In this document: in pieces, positions 1 to 7,901 of the stretch
Layout: each line of letters opens with the position of its first letter
How positions within the stretch are numbered: position 1 is the first letter of the stretch
Assembly: GCA_041484845.1 (NCBI GenBank)
Contig: JBGPIK010000188.1
Span: 1-12,151 of the forward strand
DNA length: 12,151 nt
Source: JBGPIK01 sp041484845
Lineage (GTDB): Bacteria > Desulfobacterota > Binatia > UBA9968
Direction: 5' to 3'
The notes under the pieces: model-generated
Databases searched by the model: none
Told to the model about the DNA's origin: nothing
The model's input: only the letters and a program-made list of their open reading frames with translations
Translations under genes and position numbers: made by a program

Positions 1-2534
1 TCATGCTTCGGATATTTGCGCTGCAGTTCTTGTTTTATTTTCGGATAGGTTTCACGCCAGAAACCGGACAAGTTCTCAGTAACCTGCACGGGGCGGTTAT
101 TCGGCGCGAGCACTTGAATGCGAACCCGAACGCGACGGCCGGCAATCCAGAGCGCTTCTTTGACGCCGTAAAGATCCTGGATGCGCGCCGCGATCGTCGG
201 CGCCGCGTCGACGGAATAGAGGACCTTCACGGTGCGGCCGTTCGGCAACTTAAACCGCTCGGGCGCATAATCTTCTATAAACGCCTGTTGCTGCCGGGAC
301 AGCCATGACTTGACGATGGGCAAAACAGGGCGATCTTTGATTTGTTTGTGGCTGAATGCACCGTGGCAAATGTGCTCGAGCATGGCGTCCCGGTCCCCTG
401 GTCCGATCGCGGGCAATGCCAGCTCCGGCATCCATTCGCGCAAACGATTGGCGCGCAGGATCCATTGTTCAACCGCATCGTTCCAGTTTTCGAGAGCGCA
501 GCGTCCGGCCGCAACTTCGAGCGCCAGAATCCTGGCCGCTTCCTCAGCCGGCGGATTGTCGGAGAGTTTTTCTTCCAGAACCAGATCTCGGAATCGATTC
601 TCCTCCCGGATAATAACGCGCCGCGATGCCGGGTCGTAAACAACGGCACGGACTTCCTTGAAGTCGTCCGGAAAAAGTTCGCGCAACCATGCCTCCTTGA
701 TCGCCGTCGCCAGATTCAGCACGACATTCAAGGCTCGTTCTCTGCCTCTGCCGCTTTCCACCTCGCGCACCTCGGAGACGACGAAGAGAGAAGCTTTGTG
801 GACTACGCTCTCACGGGCCAAAACACCGCGCCGGCCATGGACCAGCTCGCAACGCAGCGTGCCGGCGCCGAGACGCTTGGCGAGATGGTCGGAAAAGCCA
901 ACCAGCACGCAACGCTGGATGGCGTCGTTGGCGACGGGCTTGTTACTGATGTCCAATCCCTCGGCGGCGGCGATGCTCAAGAACTGTTCGAACAAGGAGC
1001 CAATCTGACGCGCGGCCTGCGCGTGAATGCCCATACGGTGGCAGAGGTCGACGTCATAGCCATTGCGCTCCGCGTAGCGCCACGCGCGCATCAGCACAAA
1101 AAAATCCGACTCCGTTTCTTCCCCGAACAGATCGTCGCGCGCGTCTTCAAATGGTTTTCCTTGCTGGCGCACGAGCAAGTCCCGCCCTTGTGTCAGGGCG
1201 GCGATCAAGGCGACGGGCCGCACACAACCATAGTCGTGGGCGGCCAGCAGCATGCGCGCGTAGCGTGGATGGGCCGGAAACGCGAGCATGCGTCGTCCGA
1301 GCGGGGTGATGGCGCCCGTCGTGTCGCCAATGGCGCCCAAATCGCTCAGCAGCATCTCGGCGCGTTCGAGCGCGGGAGCGTCGGGGGCCTCTAGCCAGCG
1401 GAATGATCTCACATCGTTCACGCTGCTCGCCTTGAGCGTCAGGAGCACCTCCGAGAGATCCAAACGTTTCACTTCGGAAAGTTCCTGGGCGGGACGCCCT
1501 GCGTGTTCATGCTCTGTCCATAGGCGCAAGCAGTGTCCGGGCGCGGTGCGTCCTGCGCGACCTGCCCGCTGGTCGGCGGCGGCGCGGCTGATTTTTTCGA
1601 TGAGCAACGTGTTGATGCCGCGGTACGGGTCATAGCGGGGGATACGCGCCAATCCGCTGTCGATCACCAGGCGAACACCGTCGATGGTGAGCGAAGTTTC
1701 CGCGACATTGGTGGAGACTACGACTTTGCGCCGGTCGTATCGGGCGACCGCCGCATCTTGATCGTTCGGCGGCAATTCGCCGTGCAATGGCAATACGACG
1801 AACTCTTGGCCGAGCGTGTCGCGCGCCGCCTGCACGGTGCGCGTGATCTCATACGCCCCGGGCATAAAAATGAGAGCGTCGCCTTGAGGATGCTCATGTA
1901 CCAGGCGTTGGAGTTCTTTGATGGCAAGCTTCCAGACGGGCGCGTCACCCGCAGGTTTGGATAGATATTCGATGGCGACAGGATAAGCGCGGCCTAGCGA
2001 CGACAACACCGCGCAAGGCTGCAGATACTTTTCTACCGCGGCAACATCCAACGTGGCCGACATCACCAGGATGATGAGATCGGGCCGCGTCGATTGCTGG
2101 ATTTCGACGGCGCGCGCCAGCGTGATGTCGCCGTAGAGATGCCGTTCGTGAAATTCGTCGAACACAATCGCGCTAATACCGTTCAGGTGGAAATCCGCCA
2201 GCATCCGGCGCAGCAGCACGCCTTCGGTCACGTAACAGATGCGCGTGGCCGCAGAGGCGCGGTTATCCAACCGCATCTGATAGCCCACTTCGCCGCCGAG
2301 CCTTACGCCGCGAGCTTGCGCAACCCACTTCGCGAGCATTCTCGTGGGGAGCCGTCGCGGCTGCAAGACCGTCACTTGGCCGCCTCCCAGCAGACCGCTG
2401 TCGAGCAGCATCTGGGGCACCTGGGTTGATTTGCCCGAGCCGGTGGGCGCGGTTAGAACCACGCGCTTGTGCGTGGTCAGGGTTTCGAGCAATGCCTGCT
2501 CGATTTCGAAGATCGGTAAATCCGGCTTTTGCAT
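1..2534 (-). CDS. hrpB: ATP-dependent RNA helicase HrpB (3' end cut by window edge)
   Basis: Reading the minus strand from the ATG at 2534 gives 844 uninterrupted codons to the window edge. In order they show Walker A TGSGKS (residues 31-36), the DEFHER box (126-131) that is typical of HrpB where HrpA has DEAH, motif III SAT (159-161), and motif VI QRAGRAGR (322-329). A long C-terminal part includes the HrpB-specific segment with 'LAPNNRPVQVT', 'FWRETYP' and 'RKYPKH', after which HrpB proteins normally end within a few residues. The gene is therefore nearly complete, and I saw no frameshift at the points where I checked the frame. HrpB is a cytoplasmic DExH-box NTPase/helicase of superfamily 2; its physiological RNA substrate is poorly defined. 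An AAGGTG ribosome-binding-like sequence lies about 10 bases before the ATG. The coiled-coil gene lies 228 bases upstream in the same direction. Confidence 0.95.
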   Translation of the reverse strand, partial: MQKPDLPIFEIEQALLETLTTHKRVVLTAPTGSGKSTQVPQMLLDSGLLGGGQVTVLQPRRLPTRMLAKWVAQARGVRLGGEVGYQMRLDNRASAATRICYVTEGVLLRRMLADFHLNGISAIVFDEFHERHLYGDITLARAVEIQQSTRPDLIILVMSATLDVAAVEKYLQPCAVLSSLGRAYPVAIEYLSKPAGDAPVWKLAIKELQRLVHEHPQGDALIFMPGAYEITRTVQAARDTLGQEFVVLPLHGELPPNDQDAAVARYDRRKVVVSTNVAETSLTIDGVRLVIDSGLARIPRYDPYRGINTLLIEKISRAAADQRAGRAGRTAPGHCLRLWTEHEHAGRPAQELSEVKRLDLSEVLLTLKASSVNDVRSFRWLEAPDAPALERAEMLLSDLGAIGDTTGAITPLGRRMLAFPAHPRYARMLLAAHDYGCVRPVALIAALTQGRDLLVRQQGKPFEDARDDLFGEETESDFFVLMRAWRYAERNGYDVDLCHRMGIHAQAARQIGSLFEQFLSIAAAEGLDISNKPVANDAIQRCVLVGFSDHLAKRLGAGTLRCELVHGRRGVLARESVVHKASLFVVSEVREVESGRGRERALNVVLNLATAIKEAWLRELFPDDFKEVRAVVYDPASRRVIIREENRFRDLVLEEKLSDNPPAEEAARILALEVAAGRCALENWNDAVEQWILRANRLREWMPELALPAIGPGDRDAMLEHICHGAFSHKQIKDRPVLPIVKSWLSRQQQAFIEDYAPERFKLPNGRTVKVLYSVDAAPTIAARIQDLYGVKEALWIAGRRVRVRIQVLAPNNRPVQVTENLSGFWRETYPKIKQELQRKYPKH

Positions 2535-2762
2535 CCCTTGAGGTCACCTTAACATAACCGAAGAAGCCTTGGGGTCAAGGATCTCTTAGCGGTGAGAAAA
2601 CCCTGCTACCTCTCGTCGTCGGCCTGTGTAACGTGGCGTGTCGCGGCAATCGGGGGTGGTTAATCTTCAAAGAAGATCGGGATTGTGAGCGTGGGCTAAA
2701 TGGAAGTGCTTGCGATGGCTTGAGAAGCCGACGGCGTCCAAAAAATTGTCACCTGTTGCGCT
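2535..2762. other. Spacer between coiled-coil gene and hrpB
   Basis: No gene is evident in these 228 bases. The only local structure I see is a short hairpin at 2663-2677 (ATCTTC, loop AAA, GAAGAT), too short and lacking a T-run on either side to call a terminator. An hrpB promoter would be expected here, but I cannot point to convincing -35/-10 boxes. Confidence 0.4.
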
Positions 2763-3719
2763 CTAGATCCGGTTGCTAGTGCCGGAACAAATGCGGCCAA
2801 TTCGCATTAGGCGAAGGATTTTTTCCCATGTCTTGCCGCCTTTGATGAAAGAGTAACGTTTCTTAGTTTCGAATCGGGAGATCATTAATTTTTTTTCGCA
2901 AAGTTCCGCACTGAGTTTTTCACAATCCGATGATAACCGTTGGATCAACCTGCCTATTCCCGCTTCTCTAGCGGAAGCGGCATGGATTCCACGATCTTTT
3001 TCGTTAAGCTCTCTTTCCTGACTTGCCAACTTCACTTCCGTATCTTGCAATCGAAGTTGGAGATTCTCGATCTGCGTTTTCTGATCTGTTTCTGCCCGAC
3101 GCAGATCGGATTCTCTTGCAGCAAGGGATTCTTCGCGCTTTGCCATTTGAACCCTGAGACCGGAAAACTCCGTTTCCAAGCGCTCGTTAAATTGGCGCGC
3201 TTCAGCTTCGGCTTGCTTGGCGGTCAGCTCCGCTTGGTTTAAACGATTCACAAGGTAATCTCTTTCGGTCGTCAGTTGCTGCCGCTCGCTTTCCAGATCC
3301 TTGAGCAGGGTCGGTTGATTTTGAATGCGGCTTTCCAGCTCTGCCAGCTTGGCTTTCGATGTCTCTTCCAATCTTGCAAGATCGATCTCTCGCGCCTGAA
3401 GAGCTTCATCTTTTTGTCTTATTATGCCGCACAGACTTGTTAGGTCAGTTTCCATGCTCTTTTCGATAAGATCGGCGCACTCGGCCTCTCTGAGAGCTGC
3501 AATGACGAGCAATTCAAAGTCATGAGAGAGGCTAGAATAACGAGAATTGATGTCAGGAGCTCGATCGGTAATCGATCTTAACTTGTTCAAAAGGTTCGAA
3601 AGACGATTGAAATGAGATTCAATGTCCGGAGGGCGCTCGTCGCCGGGGTTGCCAAATTCAGAATTGGCTCGAGTGCTTTTTAGCCGGGCGATTTCAGATT
3701 GTAGGGATTCGTCGAGCAT
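2763..3719 (-). CDS. Coiled-coil protein of unknown function
   Basis: The ORF encodes 318 residues and starts at an ATG with a strong GGAGG five bases upstream, so the start is well supported. Residues of about 70-280 form a nearly continuous heptad-rich coiled coil, very rich in Glu, Gln, Lys, Leu and Arg, with no Pro-rich or Gly-rich breaks. The N-terminal 60 residues are polar, and the C-terminal tail (about 290-318) is basic with KGGKTWEKILRLMRIGR. There is no signal peptide, no membrane span and no nucleotide-binding motif, so it is not a complete SMC or Rad50. G+C is lower than in neighbours: 27 of 60 bases at 3001-3060 against 36 of 60 at 901-960 in hrpB. This could mean recent acquisition or relaxed selection. 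I do not recognise a family; a structural or scaffolding role is only a guess. Confidence 0.75.
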   Translation of the reverse strand: MLDESLQSEIARLKSTRANSEFGNPGDERPPDIESHFNRLSNLLNKLRSITDRAPDINSRYSSLSHDFELLVIAALREAECADLIEKSMETDLTSLCGIIRQKDEALQAREIDLARLEETSKAKLAELESRIQNQPTLLKDLESERQQLTTERDYLVNRLNQAELTAKQAEAEARQFNERLETEFSGLRVQMAKREESLAARESDLRRAETDQKTQIENLQLRLQDTEVKLASQERELNEKDRGIHAASAREAGIGRLIQRLSSDCEKLSAELCEKKLMISRFETKKRYSFIKGGKTWEKILRLMRIGRICSGTSNRI

Positions 3720-4064
3720 TACTTACCTCCACCTTTGAACCTGTCTCAAAGGCCTCGGCAGATGTGGGAGCAACTCCCGTACCATTATCCAGGTAAATTC
3801 CGCACCCTTCTGGTAATTTCTTGAAAAGCGGGACTCAAACGGAGGTCTAAAGCCGCCGGTTATGGACAAAATTGGTCAACCCATCGCCCCGAGGTTTTGC
3901 TATTGTTTTTTGCTCGGGGAGATGATGGGCCGGCGTTATAGCCTTGATCACCGGCCAACGTTGGACGCTACGGTCGGCATAGCCGTTAGAACTTTCCGTC
4001 TCGACCGGTGCGGGAACACGGGACCCTGAGAAGCAGATTTTCCGTCCTTTGTCACGATTTTATC
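3720..4064. other. Gene-free stretch with several inverted repeats
   Basis: No supported coding region lies in these 345 bases between the 3' end of the amidohydrolase operon and the start of the coiled-coil gene. The part next to the coiled-coil gene carries its ribosome binding site (GGAGG). The middle holds a strong hairpin (3880-3929), an inverted pair GGCCGG/CCGGCC (3928-3933 and 3951-3956) and a perfect 10-base palindrome CCAACGTTGG (3955-3964). It presumably contains the operon's transcription stop and the coiled-coil gene's promoter, but I cannot assign either with certainty. Confidence 0.5.
3880..3929. terminator. Strong hairpin downstream of the amidohydrolase operon, possible terminator
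   Basis: The left arm is CCCATC-G-CCCCGAG (3880-3893). It pairs with CTCGGGG-AGAT-GATGGG (3913-3929, small internal bulge), leaving a 19-base A/T-rich loop that on the minus strand contains two GCAAAA motifs. It lies 135 bases beyond the stop codon of the last operon gene on the minus strand. Neither strand has a T-run directly after the stem, so it is not a textbook intrinsic terminator. It could equally be a structured RNA or a relic of a mobile element. Confidence 0.35.
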
Positions 4065-5084
4065 TCACTTCAGGTTGTAGAGTTTTTTCGCCGTCTCGGC
4101 GAGCAGCCACTGCTTCGCTTCGTCGTTCAAATCTTTCCGTCTGGCGAGGTGCTCGATGTTTTCCGGAAATTCGGTATCCCAGTGCGGATAATCCGAAGCA
4201 TAGTAGATGACCTTGTGGCTTATGACATCGGTGGTTGCGCCGATCAGCGGCTCGTAGTCTTCCGCATGAAAATAAATCCGCCCTTCCTTGAAGTATTCAG
4301 TGGGCTTTTTCTTGCATTTCGGCGCTTCCACGGCGCCGCGCTTTTCCCACTCCTCGTTCATCCGCCCAAACCAGTAGGGCGCCCAGCTGCAGCCGGCCTC
4401 CATGAAGGCGACGCGTAGCTTGGGAAACCGATCGAAAACGCCGCGAAACATCATGCTCGTGCACTGCATCATCTGCGCGAAAGAGTGCGACAGCGTATGA
4501 ACCTCGATAAACTGGTCGAACATGTCGGCGGCAAAATAATGCGGCCCGCGCACGGTGGCATGAACGCCGACCATGCAATCGAGCCTTTCAGCCTCCTCGT
4601 AAATAGGCCAGAAGCTCTCGTGCCCTAAAGGCAGTCGCAGACCTACCGCCGGCAGCATCAACCCGACTAGTTTTAATTCCTTTACCGCGCGGCGTAGCTC
4701 CTTCACCGCTTCCGGCACATCCTGAAACGGCACCAGCGCGACGCACTTGAGCCGCGGGCTCACTTTTTGGAATTCTTCCGAACAGAAATCATTCCACGCC
4801 TTTGAGTAGGCGACCGCCACGTCGGGTTCGCGGATCCAACCGACGCTCAGCCCATTGGTCGGATAGAGAACGGCGGTCGAGAGATTGCCCTTGTCCATGG
4901 CATCGAGCCAGCTCTTGGCATCCTTCGCCCGCGTGCCCAGCGTTCCGCTCAACGAACGATCCCAGCTGTCCCTGGGAGTAAGCGTCGCCGCGCGCTTCAC
5001 GTAGCGCGCGTCCATATACTTCTTTAGCTGCCCGTCTTCTTCGGTAATATGGCCATCCGCATCGATGACTTCGAAATTCGCCAT
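4065..5084 (-). CDS. Amidohydrolase-2 family metal-dependent hydrolase/decarboxylase (copy 1)
   Basis: The protein is 339 residues, starting at an ATG preceded by AGGAGG with 8-base spacing. It is a TIM-barrel enzyme of the Amidohydro_2 (ACMSD-like) family. Visible motifs are the N-terminal VIDADGH (metal-ligand candidates D10 and H12), VGVHA (H175), EVHTLSH (H196, H200), FPKLRVAFMEAG (E229) and YASDYPHWD (D298). It ends in the usual ETAKKLYNL helix. The spacing from H175 to D298 suits the family's zinc ligands. Family members hydrolyse or decarboxylate carboxylated aromatic or related substrates in the cytoplasm; the substrate here cannot be read from sequence. It is the last gene of the minus-strand operon, 107 bases after an SDR gene, and is a clear paralogue of the product of 5974-7014. 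Confidence 0.88.
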   Translation of the reverse strand: MANFEVIDADGHITEEDGQLKKYMDARYVKRAATLTPRDSWDRSLSGTLGTRAKDAKSWLDAMDKGNLSTAVLYPTNGLSVGWIREPDVAVAYSKAWNDFCSEEFQKVSPRLKCVALVPFQDVPEAVKELRRAVKELKLVGLMLPAVGLRLPLGHESFWPIYEEAERLDCMVGVHATVRGPHYFAADMFDQFIEVHTLSHSFAQMMQCTSMMFRGVFDRFPKLRVAFMEAGCSWAPYWFGRMNEEWEKRGAVEAPKCKKKPTEYFKEGRIYFHAEDYEPLIGATTDVISHKVIYYASDYPHWDTEFPENIEHLARRKDLNDEAKQWLLAETAKKLYNLK

Positions 5085-5161
5085 GGGTGCATCCTCCTAT
5101 TAATAATTGTGTGGGGGAAGCGAAGGTTACGCTTGCATAGATGAATAAGGTGGCCCCCTGC

Positions 5162-5185
5162 CAGGCCGTGATTTGATCTGGCCTG
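5162..5185. repeat. Short inverted repeat in the SDR1-amidohydrolase 1 spacer
   Basis: CAGGCC (5162-5167) pairs with GGCCTG (5180-5185) across a 12-base loop. It lies just downstream of the SDR stop codon on the minus strand. The T-run follows on the plus strand only, so it would not terminate the operon's own transcript. It may be an mRNA-stability hairpin in the 107-base spacer, or chance. Confidence 0.3.
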
Positions 5186-5191
5186 TTTTGG

Positions 5192-5950
5192 CTAATGCAT
5201 ATTCATGCCGCCGTCCACGCCGATGGACTGCCCGGTCATGAAGTCGCTGTCGTCGGATGCAAGGAAAATTACGGTTCCGACCAGGTCCTGCGGATATTGA
5301 TCGCGTTGGAGGCAGCGCCGCTTTCTCCGGTCGGCCAACTGCTCCGGAGTCATGACGCCTTCCTGGTTGGAGCCGGAGATGGTCAGTCCCGGCATGATCG
5401 AATTGACACAAATGTTATCGCCGCCGACCTCGCGCGCCAGCGCTCGGGTGAAGCCGAGAACCCCTGCCTTGGATGAGACATAATGGAGAAACAGGGGCGA
5501 ACCGCTCAAGGCTGTTCCCGAGGAAATGTTGATGATTTTGCCCTTGCGCTGTTGTTTCATCGCAGGATAAACCGCCTTTACGCATAAAAACAAACCCTTT
5601 AAATTGACCGCCATCACTCTGTCCCACTCATCCGGTTCAATCTCCATAAAAATCTTTTTCTTCAGCGCCGAATAGAGGCCAGCGTTATTGACGAGAATGT
5701 CGATGCGGCCGTATTGCTTGAGGGCGGCATCGGCCATCGCCCGGGTTTTTTCCGCCGAGGTCACGTCCACGGCGACGGCGATGGCTTCGCCGCCGGCTTG
5801 TTGGATATCCATCGCGACTTTTCTTGCCTCCGCCTCCTGAATATCGGCGACCACAACTTTGGCGCCTTCCTTAGCGAGACTTTGTGCATAAGCTTTGCCG
5901 ATGCCTACTCCGCCGCCGGTTACGATCGCGACTTTGTTTTGCAGGCGCAT
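5192..5950 (-). CDS. SDR family NAD(P)-dependent oxidoreductase (copy 1)
   Basis: A classical short-chain dehydrogenase/reductase of 252 residues. The frame is open further upstream to a GTG at 6121. The start at 5950 is chosen because GGAGG lies 8 bases before it and the protein then begins at the canonical MRLQNKVAIVTGG; the longer form would run into the upstream amidohydrolase. Motifs are TGGGVGIG (11-18, nucleotide-binding loop), D36 at the end of strand 2 (suggesting NAD rather than NADP), NNAG (88-91), N116, S143/S144 and the catalytic YVSSK (Y157, K161). The C-terminal FMTGQSIGVDGG is typical of the family. It should oxidise a secondary alcohol or reduce a ketone in the cytoplasm. It starts only 23 bases after the upstream amidohydrolase stop, so the two are surely co-transcribed. 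It closely resembles the SDR at 7125-7889. Confidence 0.92.
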   Translation of the reverse strand: MRLQNKVAIVTGGGVGIGKAYAQSLAKEGAKVVVADIQEAEARKVAMDIQQAGGEAIAVAVDVTSAEKTRAMADAALKQYGRIDILVNNAGLYSALKKKIFMEIEPDEWDRVMAVNLKGLFLCVKAVYPAMKQQRKGKIINISSGTALSGSPLFLHYVSSKAGVLGFTRALAREVGGDNICVNSIMPGLTISGSNQEGVMTPEQLADRRKRRCLQRDQYPQDLVGTVIFLASDDSDFMTGQSIGVDGGMNMH

Positions 5951-5973
5951 AATGCTCACCTCCGTTGTTGTGT

Positions 5974-7014
5974 TCAGATACTTAGGTTGTAGAACTGCTT
6001 CGGATTGTCGTAAAGGATCATCTTCTTGGTTTCGGCGTTGATGTCGCCGCGTTCTAAGAACTCCGGAATGTCGCGCTTGAACATATCCGGCAGCCGCTCG
6101 TGGGGATAGTCCGACGGCCACATGAGACAGCGCGGATTGAATTGTTTAAGCACTTGCACGAGCGCCTGCTCTTCGACCTCGCACGTGGCCCAAACCTGTC
6201 CCGAGCGGATGACCTCGCTGGGTTTTTTCTTAAGCAGCGGCGCTTGAAATCGGTAAGGCTTTTCCATTTCTTCGTCCATGCGATCCATCATATAGGGCAG
6301 CCAGCCGCTGCCCGCTTCGAGAAACGCAACTTTCAATTTAGGAAAACGCGCGAAAACCCCTTCGAAAACCATGTGCGTAAATTGAATCAAAATGGCGAAC
6401 GGATGTTCCAGCGTGTGCACGTGCAAAAACTTATTAAAAAAGTCAAAGCCCATGCCGCGGCTCGGCGCGCCATGAACCGCGAGCGGCATGTCCAATTTTT
6501 GCGCCGCCTCGTAGATTGGATCGAAATCGATGTGGCCGTAGCCTTTGCTCAGAACCGTCACGGCCGGCAGGAGGCCGGCGACGAGTCCCAGCCCCTTGGC
6601 ACGCTCCAATTCCTTGGCGGCTTCGATGGGCTCGTGAACCGGCAGCAACGCGACTCCCTTGAGGCGCGGGCTTTGCTTCGAAAAGCGTTCCGCGATCCAT
6701 GAATTGTAGGCGCGCGAGAGGACGCAAGCCCACTCGGGATTTTGAATCAAGCCGAGCGAGAGACCACCGGTAGGATAGAGAACCGTGGTATGAACGCCCA
6801 GCTCGTCAAGAAATTCAAGCCATTTCGATGCCGGAGTCTCATGCACTTTCCCTGGGACGCCAAAACCGCGATTCCATCCGTCCAGGGAAGGAAAATAACT
6901 ATACGTTTGGAAATGCGGACCCTGACGGTAGCGGCCATCGAGAAACTCCCGCAGTTCGGCATCCCGCTCCATTACATGGCCGTCGGCATCGATGATCGGA
7001 TAATTCAGGTTCAT
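5974..7014 (-). CDS. Amidohydrolase-2 family metal-dependent hydrolase/decarboxylase (copy 2)
   Basis: The protein is 346 residues, with an ATG start six bases after AAGGAG. It shares its full architecture with the product of 4065-5084: IIDADGHVMERD at the N-terminus (D11, H13), LAVHGA (H181), HVHTLEHPF (H200, H204), FPKLKVAFLEAGSGW (E233), WPSDYPHE (D302) and a C-terminal DNPKQFYNL helix. It is an ACMSD-like TIM-barrel amidohydrolase, predicted cytoplasmic; the reaction class is hydrolysis or non-oxidative decarboxylation, substrate unknown. The two copies differ most in the N-terminal 30-60 region and in the 145-195 loop (HIDFDPIYEA and SRGMGFDFF here), where substrate specificity could diverge. 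The 110-base spacer upstream is mostly filled by a GGAGT-type repeat. The next gene downstream follows after 23 bases. Confidence 0.88.
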   Translation of the reverse strand: MNLNYPIIDADGHVMERDAELREFLDGRYRQGPHFQTYSYFPSLDGWNRGFGVPGKVHETPASKWLEFLDELGVHTTVLYPTGGLSLGLIQNPEWACVLSRAYNSWIAERFSKQSPRLKGVALLPVHEPIEAAKELERAKGLGLVAGLLPAVTVLSKGYGHIDFDPIYEAAQKLDMPLAVHGAPSRGMGFDFFNKFLHVHTLEHPFAILIQFTHMVFEGVFARFPKLKVAFLEAGSGWLPYMMDRMDEEMEKPYRFQAPLLKKKPSEVIRSGQVWATCEVEEQALVQVLKQFNPRCLMWPSDYPHERLPDMFKRDIPEFLERGDINAETKKMILYDNPKQFYNLSI

Positions 7015-7031
7015 AAGAGGCTCCTTGCGGC

Positions 7032-7123
7032 GGAGTATTGGAGTATAGGAGTACTGGAGTGTTGGGTCTGGACCATCACTCCATTACTCCACCACTCCAT
7101 TTGCTTTTGCTCCATCACTCCAT
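7032..7123. repeat. GGAGT-type intergenic hairpin repeat, copy A
   Basis: A run of imperfect 8-base units of the form GGAGTNNT on the left is followed by their inverted counterparts (CACTCC, ATTACTCC, ACCACTCC, ATCACTCC) on the right, so the element folds on itself. The best arm is GGAGTACTGGAGTG (7048-7061) against CACTCCATTACTCC (7077-7090), 14 positions with one mismatch, enclosing a 15-base loop. It begins two bases after the stop of the SDR at 7125 (minus-strand sense) and ends just before the ribosome binding site of the amidohydrolase gene. Bases 7038-7076 are identical to 7902-7940. Confidence 0.85.
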
Positions 7124-7124
7124 T

Positions 7125-7889
7125 TCACAGGAACGCGATGCCGCCGTCCACGTTGATCGTTTGTCCCGTCATAAAGTCGCTTAGCGGTGAGGCGAGAAAC
7201 AGCATGGCGCCGACGACGTCCTGCGGTACTTGAAGGCGCTTCAGCGCGCGCAGGCCGATCGATGCTTGGCGAAAGCGAACCGTTTCCTCCGTCGGATTCT
7301 CCTCGGACAACGTATTTCCCGGAGCCAAAACGTTCACGTTTATGTTATCACTACCGACCTCGCGCGCCAGAGTTCGCGTAAAGCCGATGGTTGCGGCCTT
7401 CGAGGTAACGTAATGGATTCTTCCGGGACTGCCGGCGAAAACGGTTCCCGACGCGATATTGATGATTTTACCGGACTCCTGCGCGCGCATTGTCGGGAGC
7501 ACGGCGCGGCAACAAAAAAACAGGCCCTTCAAGTTGACGGCCATCAGCCGGTCCCATTCCTCCGGCGTAATCGTTTCGATCCGGCCGCGGTTCATTGGTA
7601 TCGTCGCGAAGATCGCCGCGTTGTTAACGAGGACATCGATGCGGCCGAAGCGCGCGAGCGTTTGCGCGGCCATATTTTTCGTCGCGCTTTCATCGGCGAC
7701 ATCGACCTGGACAGCGAGAGATTCAGCTCTTGATTCTTCGTTGATTTGGCGGGCGACGGCTGCGGCTCCGTCAATATCCGCCACGACGACGCGCGAGCCG
7801 GCTCGAGCGAAAGCTAAACAGTAAGCCTTGCCGATCCCGTGGCCGCCGCCGGTGACGATGACGACTTTTTGTTTCAGTCCTTCGATCAT
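7125..7889 (-). CDS. SDR family NAD(P)-dependent oxidoreductase (copy 2)
   Basis: A classical SDR of 254 residues from the ATG at 7889 (MIEGLKQKVVIVTGG). Motifs are TGGGHGIG (13-20), D38 suggesting NAD preference, NNAA (89-92, a common variant of NNAG), N119, S147 and YVTSK (Y160, K164), with FMTGQTINVDGG near the end. Large blocks match the SDR at 5192-5950 (for example EWDR-MAVNLKGLF and FTR-LAREVG), so the two are paralogues. The start is less certain than for other genes here. There is no clear Shine-Dalgarno sequence before 7889, because a repeat occupies the spacer. The frame stays open through that repeat to another ATG at 7964, which would add 25 residues of repeat-encoded sequence. 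The canonical N-terminus favours 7889. The gene lies 80 bases after the alcohol dehydrogenase. Confidence 0.9.
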   Translation of the reverse strand: MIEGLKQKVVIVTGGGHGIGKAYCLAFARAGSRVVVADIDGAAAVARQINEESRAESLAVQVDVADESATKNMAAQTLARFGRIDVLVNNAAIFATIPMNRGRIETITPEEWDRLMAVNLKGLFFCCRAVLPTMRAQESGKIINIASGTVFAGSPGRIHYVTSKAATIGFTRTLAREVGSDNINVNVLAPGNTLSEENPTEETVRFRQASIGLRALKRLQVPQDVVGAMLFLASPLSDFMTGQTINVDGGIAFL

Positions 7890-7901
7890 GAAGCCACATC
7901 G

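Noticed and set aside
342..1394. Long plus-strand open frame of 350 codons
   Set aside because: It is antisense to hrpB, whose helicase motifs are unmistakable. It has no ribosome binding site and no recognisable domain.
5951..6121. Upstream extension of the first SDR to a GTG at 6121
   Set aside because: It would overlap the amidohydrolase gene by about 150 bases. The start at 5950 has a good GGAGG and a canonical SDR N-terminus.
6100..6702. Plus-strand open frame of 200 codons
   Set aside because: It lies wholly opposite the amidohydrolase gene at 5974-7014 and has no family resemblance.
7032..7123. GGAGT repeat considered as a CRISPR array
   Set aside because: The units are about 8 bases with no unique spacers, and they invert halfway. 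It is a hairpin-forming simple repeat, with no cas genes nearby.
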